Shown: positions 33,988 through 39,245 of the stretch, piece after piece
Numbering within the stretch: position 1 is the stretch's first letter
Layout of the letters: the number at the start of each line of letters is the position of its first letter
Assembly (NCBI GenBank): GCA_025363835.1
Contig: JANYLD010000277.1
Span: 1 to 39,245 of the forward strand
DNA length: 39,245 nucleotides
Direction: 5' to 3'
Source: Armatimonadota bacterium
GTDB lineage: Bacteria; Armatimonadota; Fimbriimonadia; Fimbriimonadales; Fimbriimonadaceae
Notes under the pieces: generated by a model
Databases searched by the model: none
What the model saw: only the letters and a program-made list of their open reading frames with translations
What the model was told of the DNA's origin: nothing
Translations under genes and position numbers: made by a program

Positions 33988-35262
33988 ATGATCGACCGCC
34001 AACTGATCCGCAAAGACCCCGAATCCCTTAAGAAAGCCATCGCGCGCAAAGGCATTGATGCGCCCATCGATGAGGCTCTTAGGATCGATGAGGCGTGGCG
34101 GCGGGTTAAGACCGAGCTCGATGACGCCAACGCGGAGAGCAACCGGATCAGTAAGTCGATCGGCCAGCTCATGGCTCAGGGCAAGAAGAACGAAGCTGAA
34201 ACTGCAAAGGCTCAAGCCAAGGCATTCAAGGACAAGATTCCCGAATTAGAGACCCAAGCCCGCTCTTTGGAAGAGCGGTTGGAGGGGCTCGAGCTGGAAA
34301 TTCCCAACCCGCCCCATGAGTCCGTGCCGAACGGCATGACCCCTGAGGATAACGTTGACATCCGGACTTGGGGAGACAAGCCAACGTTTGCCTATGAGCC
34401 GAAACCGCACTGGGAGATTGCTGACAGGCTCAAGCTCGTCGATTTCGAGCGGGGAGTCAAGATCAGTGGCAGTGGCTTCATTCTCTACACGGGCATGGGA
34501 GCCCGACTGCAACGCGCCCTTTTTAACTGGATGATCGACCACCAGACACTCACCCGGGGTTACACGGAGATTTATCCTCCTTACGTCGTCCTGCGCGAGA
34601 GCCTAGTCGGCACTGGAAACCTGCCCAAGTTTGAGGACGATCTCTATAAGACCACCGACGGTCTCTATCTCATCCCCACAGCTGAAGTCCCCGTCACTAA
34701 CATTTACCGCGACGAGATTCTAAATGGCGACGATCTCACCATCAGCCTCGCGGCCTTCACCGGTTGCTTCCGAAAAGAAGCAGGGGCGGCGGGAAAGGAT
34801 ACACGCGGACTCCTCCGCATTCATGAATTTGACAAGGTCGAGATGGTCAAGTTCACCAAGCCAGAAGACAGCTATGGCGAGCTGGAGAAGCTGGTCGTAG
34901 ACGCGGAAAGCGTTCTCCAAGCACTCGGCCTTCACTACCGAGTGATCGAACTTTGCGCCGGGGACATGGGCTTCAAGGGAGCTAAAGCCTACGACATAGA
35001 AGTCTGGGCCCCTGGTGTGGGCCGATACCTGGAAATCTCTAGTTGCACCAACTTCGAAGCCTTCCAAGCTCGCCGCGCCAATATCCGCTTCCGACGGACC
35101 GCCGGTGAAAAGCCCGAATACGTGCATATTCTGAACGGCAGCGGCCTCGCCTGCCCCCGGTTATTTGCAGCCATTTTGGAGACGTTTCAACAGCCGGACG
35201 GCAGCGTGAGGATTCCGGAAATCCTGCAGTCTTACGTTCGCGCAAGCGAATTAAGAGCTTAA
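33988..35262 (+). CDS. serS: Seryl-tRNA synthetase
   Basis: SerS charges tRNA-Ser (and tRNA-Sec). The 424-residue protein has the N-terminal antiparallel coiled-coil arm that holds the tRNA variable arm (about 28-105), then the class II catalytic core: motif 1 region around [20 protein letters not shown], motif 2 [21 protein letters not shown] with the conserved arginine, [15 protein letters not shown] and motif 3 with [16 protein letters not shown]. The length is normal and no key block is missing. It is followed by rpoN on the same strand after a 126-nt gap. Confidence 0.97.
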   Translation: MIDRQLIRKDPESLKKAIARKGIDAPIDEALRIDEAWRRVKTELDDANAESNRISKSIGQLMAQGKKNEAETAKAQAKAFKDKIPELETQARSLEERLEGLELEIPNPPHESVPNGMTPEDNVDIRTWGDKPTFAYEPKPHWEIADRLKLVDFERGVKISGSGFILYTGMGARLQRALFNWMIDHQTLTRGYTEIYPPYVVLRESLVGTGNLPKFEDDLYKTTDGLYLIPTAEVPVTNIYRDEILNGDDLTISLAAFTGCFRKEAGAAGKDTRGLLRIHEFDKVEMVKFTKPEDSYGELEKLVVDAESVLQALGLHYRVIELCAGDMGFKGAKAYDIEVWAPGVGRYLEISSCTNFEAFQARRANIRFRRTAGEKPEYVHILNGSGLACPRLFAAILETFQQPDGSVRIPEILQSYVRASELRA

Positions 35263-35315
35263 GAACTCCCTCGCTCCGGCCCGTCACCCTTTGCCTGTTA
35301 CCTGTAACGGAGTGT

Positions 35316-35340
35316 CTCCCACGCAAATTTGCTGGGGGAG
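35316..35340. promoter_or_regulatory. Hairpin with nested palindrome upstream of rpoN
   Basis: CTCCC and GGGAG arms enclose the palindrome GCAAATTTGC (35323-35332) in the serS-rpoN gap, about 50 nt before the rpoN start. It may be an operator or a weak terminator without a T-run; the function is open. Confidence 0.3.
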
Positions 35341-35388
35341 CTAAGTGGCTCTACTTACCGATGATTTGAAGCGGTGGAGAAGTAAGGC

Positions 35389-36771
35389 GTGACCCAAAGA
35401 CTTGGCCAATATCAAAGAGTAGAAACAACTACGACGATCCGCGTCGACCCGCGCGTTGTGTTGGGCAGCCAGTTGCTTCAACTGGGCCAGGTGGAACTGG
35501 AGCAGGCGATCGAGACGGAACTCAACGAGAATCCGGCTCTGGAGCGTCTGCAGGATGATGTAGAACCTCTTTCCGAAGAATTCATTCTGCGCTCCGTCGC
35601 GCCGCACGAATTAAGGCCTTGCAGCGAGGATTTTGAATTCCAGCGAAGCCTCCCCAACGATGAGGACCCGCCCGATTGGACCGACCTCGCCGCCTCCCAA
35701 ACCTCGCTCCACGAGCACTTAAGAGCCCAGTTTTTACCCGCCATGCCTCGGGGCTACCGTGCTCTTGGCGAATACATGGTGGAATGCGTCAACGAAAAAG
35801 GTTACTTAACCGTTGAGCTTGAAGAGATCGCGCTGGCAAGCGGCTCATCGCTTCAAGAAACACAAGGCGCCCTGAAGATATTGCAGTCTTGCGAGCCTGC
35901 CGGTGTTGGAGCTAGAAACCTCCAAGAGTGTCTTCTGCTCCAACTGCGCGATGCAGACACGTTCGAAAAGAAGCTCGCCCGCAGGATCATCAAAGACTCC
36001 ATGGACGATTTCGTCGCCCGCAAGACAATGCCGATTGCGCGGAAGTACCGAGTCTTGCCGGGAGTTGTTGAAGCCGCCTTCGAGGAGATCCTTTCCCTCA
36101 ACCCTTTTCCTTGCGAGAACTACTCAGCCAACCATGGCGGCCACCATTCGCCTCGTTCCGTCGGTATTACTCCTGATCTGAAGCTGACCCGGACGGATCA
36201 GGGGTGGAGCGTCGAAGTTCTCGGGCCTGATCCCACCTCGCTCCGCATTAGCCGAGCGTACAGCCGGCGCCTCAAAGAGCTCGAAGCTCAGCGTAACGCT
36301 CCAAAAGACGAGAAGCGCCATATTGGGGCTGCGGTCCAGCGCGCTAACGATTTCATCACCTGCGTGGAGCAGCGCGGCCAGACCATGAAGAGGATCGGCG
36401 AATACCTAATCCAGCATCAATCCGGCTTTGTCGCGACGGGCCAATACCAATTTCTACAGTCTCTGACCCGGTGCAAGATGGCGGGCGACCTCTCGCTTCA
36501 CGAGAGCACCGTGAGCCGCGCGACGATGGACAAGTTCGTCCAGATCGCCAACGGCGAGATCATTGCGTTCGACATCTTCTTCAAGCCCGCTCTGCGGATT
36601 CAAAAGATGATCGAGGAGATTCTCGCGACCGAGAACCCGTCCAGCCCTCTTTCAGACGAGACTATCGCGAAGCTGCTTGCCAAGAAGGGGGTGATCGTCG
36701 CACGTCGAACGGTCAACAAATATCGGGATCGGACCAAGCTGCTTTCCTCTAGAAAGCGGCGCTCCGCTTGA
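35389..36771 (+). CDS. rpoN: RNA polymerase sigma-54 factor
   Basis: RpoN directs RNA polymerase to -24/-12 promoters that need an AAA+ activator. The 460-residue protein has region I (about 20-50; LGSQLLQLGQVELEQAIETE, the Gln/Leu-rich activator-response segment), an acidic region II, the core-binding domain (YMVECVNEKGYLTVELEEIA; CEPAGVGARNLQECL), and the DNA-binding end with the helix-turn-helix and the RpoN box ARRTVNKYRD. All parts are present. GTG 35389 has GGAG about 10 nt upstream. Its presence implies bacterial enhancer-binding proteins elsewhere; none is encoded here. Confidence 0.96.
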   Translation: MTQRLGQYQRVETTTTIRVDPRVVLGSQLLQLGQVELEQAIETELNENPALERLQDDVEPLSEEFILRSVAPHELRPCSEDFEFQRSLPNDEDPPDWTDLAASQTSLHEHLRAQFLPAMPRGYRALGEYMVECVNEKGYLTVELEEIALASGSSLQETQGALKILQSCEPAGVGARNLQECLLLQLRDADTFEKKLARRIIKDSMDDFVARKTMPIARKYRVLPGVVEAAFEEILSLNPFPCENYSANHGGHHSPRSVGITPDLKLTRTDQGWSVEVLGPDPTSLRISRAYSRRLKELEAQRNAPKDEKRHIGAAVQRANDFITCVEQRGQTMKRIGEYLIQHQSGFVATGQYQFLQSLTRCKMAGDLSLHESTVSRATMDKFVQIANGEIIAFDIFFKPALRIQKMIEEILATENPSSPLSDETIAKLLAKKGVIVARRTVNKYRDRTKLLSSRKRRSA

Positions 36772-36783
36772 GGGGGAATGCTC

Positions 36784-36831
36784 GGCGTTACGGCGTTACG
36801 GCGTTACCGCGTTACGGCGTTACGGCTTTAC
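36784..36831 (+). repeat. Octanucleotide array, GGCGTTAC (6 units)
   Basis: Six 8-nt units, GGCGTTAC with two variants (CGCGTTAC, GGCTTTAC), begin 12 nt after the rpoN stop. An imperfect reverse-complement set (GCCGTAATGCCCTAGTGCCG and on) at about 36893-36940 faces it, so the whole could fold back. Confidence 0.9.
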
Positions 36832-36944
36832 GGCCTTGAGCTAGTTTTGGTTGGGTAAACCGCAACCAAGCTGCGGAAAGTCGCAAGCCGGAAGCGCCGT
36901 AATGCCCTAGTGCCGCAACGCCGTAAGCCCAACGCCCTTTGAAG

Positions 36945-36956
36945 TAAAACAAGAGC
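36945..36956 (+). promoter_or_regulatory. Possible leaderless-type -10
   Basis: TAAAAC (36945-36950) is followed by 6 nt and the ATG at 36957. The hexamer is weaker than the others in this window and AGAG near the ATG could act as a weak ribosome site. Confidence 0.35.
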
Positions 36957-37388
36957 ATGGGACAGGGCCCGTTTGCTTCTTGGGAAGAAGTTGAGGCTTT
37001 AGCGAAAGGCTTCGAAGCGCAGACCTTGCTTGGTGAGCACGACTGGACCCACCGAGACCACCTGTCAACCGCGGCTTACTTCTGCATCACCGATCCCGAA
37101 TGCGCTTCAGAACGCATGCGATCCGGCATTCAGGCGCTCAACAAGGCCCGAGGCGTGGAAACCACCCCAACTGGCGGTTACCATGACACTCTCACCATCG
37201 CATGGACGCGGATGATCGCCTGCCATGTGCGCGGCTTAGATGGCTTGGAACACTATGAGAAAGTCAACTCCGTGATCGAGACCTTCCAGGATAAGAAGAC
37301 GACTCTCCGCTACTATTCGCGGGACCGAATTATGAGTTTGGAGGCGCGCTGCGGATGGGTTGAGCCCGATTTAGAGCCGCTCCCTTAA
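36957..37388 (+). CDS. Conserved protein of unknown function (WTHRDH...GYHDT type)
   Basis: This 143-residue soluble protein has blocks that look strongly conserved: HDWTHRDHLSTAAYF (about 28-42), GGYHDTLTIAWTRMI (about 73-87), YYSRDRIMS and ARCGWVEPDLEPLP at the end. Histidine, Asp and Tyr spacing suggests a metal or substrate site. I have seen the general pattern in unannotated proteins of many phyla but know no function for it. Its TAA stop shares the TTAA sequence with the stop of the convergent hydrolase gene. Confidence 0.75.
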   Translation: MGQGPFASWEEVEALAKGFEAQTLLGEHDWTHRDHLSTAAYFCITDPECASERMRSGIQALNKARGVETTPTGGYHDTLTIAWTRMIACHVRGLDGLEHYEKVNSVIETFQDKKTTLRYYSRDRIMSLEARCGWVEPDLEPLP

Positions 37389-38251
37389 TCGGCCAGGGCC
37401 ATAAGTCGGCGCAAGTATACGTCAGGCATGGTCGACGCCCCTTGGGCGTGCTGCGCCCCTGGAATGATCCACGTATCAGCCCCTGAAGCCTTGGCCAAGT
37501 CCATGGCATAAGACTTTTTCATCAGGCGGTCATCGGCACAATGCACCACGAGCGCCGTCTTCCCGTGCCAAAGCTTGGCCGCTTCCACCGGGTTAACGGT
37601 TGAAGGATCGATGCAGGCCATTCGAGCAGCCATCTTCTTCACCGGCCAAAAGATCAAGTGGCCACCCGGTATGCGTGCATCGAACCAGTTGTCTACCACG
37701 TCGTCCAGCCGAGCGAACGCGCCTTCGGTCACAATGGCGTCAAAGAGGTCTGGCGCTTTGGCGGTCGCCAGCCAAGCGGCGGAGCCGCCCATGGAGACGC
37801 CGATCAATACCACGCGTGGCGGAGAAGGATATTTGGCGCGAGCCCAGCGAGTGGCATCGACGATGATCTGTGATTCCTTCGTCCCAAAGCCGCAGCAGTT
37901 ATCCGGGCTGTCGCCATGTGCGCAGAGTTCGGGCAAAACAACCTCGTAGCCTTTCGCCACGAGCTCGTTCCCAAGCTCGGACCAATGCCCAACGCCGCCG
38001 CCGTAGCCGTGGACCATCACATAGAGCGTGTTGCCCTTCGGCTTGCCCGCGAGGAGCCCCGGAGAAACCCAAATGGGCTCCTTTTCATCCAGGAGCGCTC
38101 GTTTGAACAGCCTGAGTGTCGGTGGTTTGGTCCGCAGCGGGCTGACATAGAGTTTGGCGAGACCCAAGCAAACCAGCAGGTATCCACAGCCCAAGACGGA
38201 CACAAAGGTGAGGGCTCTACGCCAACGTGGCTTCCGCGGCTTCGACTGCAT
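37385..38251 (-). CDS. Membrane-anchored alpha/beta hydrolase
   Basis: The 288-residue protein has a basic start and an N-terminal membrane segment (about 14-32, LTFVSVLGCGYLLVCLGLA), then the hydrolase core: VMVHGYGGGVGHW (oxyanion loop), VVLPELCAHGDS, the nucleophile elbow GVSMGGS (Ser), then VVHCADDRLM (acid) and IPGAQHAQG (His). A complete triad is thus visible. It resembles the group of serine aminopeptidase S33/BEM46-like proteins. The gene overlaps folD by 35 bp on the same strand, so they are co-transcribed, perhaps by chance. The substrate is unknown. Confidence 0.85.
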   Translation of the reverse strand: MQSKPRKPRWRRALTFVSVLGCGYLLVCLGLAKLYVSPLRTKPPTLRLFKRALLDEKEPIWVSPGLLAGKPKGNTLYVMVHGYGGGVGHWSELGNELVAKGYEVVLPELCAHGDSPDNCCGFGTKESQIIVDATRWARAKYPSPPRVVLIGVSMGGSAAWLATAKAPDLFDAIVTEGAFARLDDVVDNWFDARIPGGHLIFWPVKKMAARMACIDPSTVNPVEAAKLWHGKTALVVHCADDRLMKKSYAMDLAKASGADTWIIPGAQHAQGASTMPDVYLRRLMALAD

Positions 38252-39071
38252 TGCTTAAAAGGCTGGCTACCGTCATCGGGCCCACGCCGCCGGGAACGGG
38301 AGTGATCCACGAGGCGACCTCTGCGGCCCCTTCAAAATGCACATCACCCACGTCGCCCTTGCGGCCTTCAACCTTGTTGTAGCCGGCGTCAATGACAACC
38401 GCCCCCGGCTTGATCCAGTTCCCCTTGATCATTTCAGGCCTACCAACCGCTGCCACCAAGATGTCCGCGTCGCGGCAAAGGTCCTGCAGGTTCTGGGTCC
38501 TGGAGTGGGCGATGGTGACAGTTGCGTTCTTCTGGAGCAGCATGAGCGCCATCGGTTTGCCGAGGATCACGCTTCGGCCAATCACGACTGCGCGCTTGCC
38601 TTCCACTGGAATCTCGTAGTGGTCGATGATCTTGGTGATCCCCAAGGGCGTGGCGCAACGAAAGCCAGGGAGGTCTGAAACCAGCCGGCCGAGAGACTGC
38701 GGCGTGATCCCGTCCACATCCTTTGCCGCCCCGAGCGTCATGAGGGCTTCCGGCTCGTCGAGATGCTTCGGCAGTGGGTGCTGAATCAGAACGCCGTGGA
38801 CACGCTTGTCCGCATTGAGCTTCAGGATTCTCTCCAAAAGTTCGTCTTGAGAGGTGGCGTCCGAAATCTCAAAGCTCTCCCCTTCAATCCCAATCGCCTC
38901 CGCCCACTTCCGCTTCATGTTCACGTAGGCGATGCTGCTCGGGTCTTGAATGGCGACGAGCACGTCCAGCCTCGGTATGACGCCGCGAGCCCGCAAAGCA
39001 TCCACCCGAATCTTCAACTCCGCCCGAACCGCCTGGGACAAGGCTTTGCCATCAAGAATTTGCGCGCTCAG
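38217..39071 (-). CDS. folD: Bifunctional methylenetetrahydrofolate dehydrogenase/cyclohydrolase
   Basis: FolD interconverts methylene-, methenyl- and formyl-tetrahydrofolate for purine and formyl-Met synthesis. The product has the substrate-site lysine and tyrosine region (VAIQDPSSIAYVNMKRKWAE), GVLIQHPLPKHLDE, PQSLGRL, the Rossmann motif VIGRSVILGKPMALML and the final VPGGVGPMTVASLL. I choose CTG 39071 (284 residues, the normal length): AAGGAG stands exactly 6 nt upstream and the residues that follow (SAQILDGKALS) match the family's usual N-terminus. The first ATG/GTG/TTG codon in frame is TTG 39041, which would delete that conserved stretch. Confidence 0.93.
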   Translation of the reverse strand: MSAQILDGKALSQAVRAELKIRVDALRARGVIPRLDVLVAIQDPSSIAYVNMKRKWAEAIGIEGESFEISDATSQDELLERILKLNADKRVHGVLIQHPLPKHLDEPEALMTLGAAKDVDGITPQSLGRLVSDLPGFRCATPLGITKIIDHYEIPVEGKRAVVIGRSVILGKPMALMLLQKNATVTIAHSRTQNLQDLCRDADILVAAVGRPEMIKGNWIKPGAVVIDAGYNKVEGRKGDVGDVHFEGAAEVASWITPVPGGVGPMTVASLLSNAVEAAEATLA

Positions 39072-39126
39072 AAATTTCTCCTTAAACAGTAACGGGGAAC
39101 CGCTAAATTACCCGAGCAAATCCGAT

Positions 39127-39178
39127 TTTGGAGTGCGGTGCTTTAGCGCCGCTTTGACCGAGGGCTTTAGCCCGACAA
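39127..39178 (+). repeat. REP-like core, direct copy at right end
   Basis: GGAGTGCGGTGCTTTAGCGC, then GCTTTGACCGAGGGCTTTAG, then CCCGACA: both stems of the units at 584 and 691 are present, without the tail. It shows that the family is dispersed over at least 38 kb. Confidence 0.85.
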
Positions 39179-39223
39179 TGTTGAGTTGTCTAGAGCTCAG
39201 CGAAAAAAACAGAGGCGGCGTAA

Positions 39224-39245
39224 CTTGTCGGGCTAAAGCCCTCGG
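39224..39245 (-). repeat. REP-like core, inverted copy cut by window end
   Basis: CTTGTCGGGCTAAAGCCCTC followed by GG is the reverse complement of the second stem region. It pairs with the direct copy at 39127-39178 across a 45-nt spacer, making another inverted pair. Confidence 0.8.

Overview
The window reads as chromosomal DNA of a diderm, lipopolysaccharide-making bacterium of moderately high GC content. It carries an LPS and outer-membrane assembly cluster (lpxC, lpxD, Skp/OmpH paralogues, bamA, tamB), an outer-membrane porin anchored through an S-layer homology (SLH) domain, a LytR-CpsA-Psr protein, a DUF1800/DUF1501 pair and many short intergenic tandem repeats. This mix best fits Armatimonadota (Fimbriimonadia-like). 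That placement is inference from gene content; no rRNA gene is present to settle it.

Layout. 1-850: a REP-associated tyrosine transposase (RAYT) with REP-like palindromes on both sides; the same palindromes return at the right end (39127-39245). 855-4010: a small membrane-anchored protein, an LCP-family protein and a beta-propeller protein. 4186-7442: a DinG/XPD-type helicase and a zinc-ribbon membrane protein, separated by two heptanucleotide arrays. 7432-18986: a long leftward cluster, in transcription order lipA, tamB (split by a frameshift), bamA, two OmpH/Skp paralogues, a coiled-coil lipoprotein, lpxD and lpxC. The genes touch or overlap, so this is probably one envelope-biogenesis operon. 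19230-22433: a polytopic membrane protein, a small lipoprotein and an exported alpha/beta hydrolase. 22552-25731: a rightward operon of a four-helix membrane protein, DUF1800 and DUF1501. 25771-25856: tRNA-Leu(GAG) with its terminator. 25989-29677: a methyltransferase, a PAS histidine kinase and DAHP synthase. 29839-33752: a small exported protein, the SLH porin with a long structured leader, and a frameshifted glycosyltransferase-25 gene. 33988-39071: serS, rpoN (sigma-54), a conserved unknown protein, an alpha/beta hydrolase and folD.

Three genome-wide themes stand out. First, at least eight first-in-transcript genes have a -10-like hexamer (mostly TANNNT) exactly 6-7 nt before the start codon, which predicts leaderless mRNAs, while several operon-internal genes have clear Shine-Dalgarno sites. 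Second, intergenic regions are filled with a few recurring 7- or 8-nt tandem-repeat families (GAATCCT, GATGCGA, GATTTAC, CCCTGAG, TTGAGCS, GGCGTTAC, CATCATCA). Third, the CATCATC family lies just upstream of start codons and always in the sense of the gene. Two genes (tamB and the GT25 gene) carry single frameshifts; the tamB one coincides with a perfect 18-bp inverted repeat. I did not find a defence system, CRISPR array or prophage.
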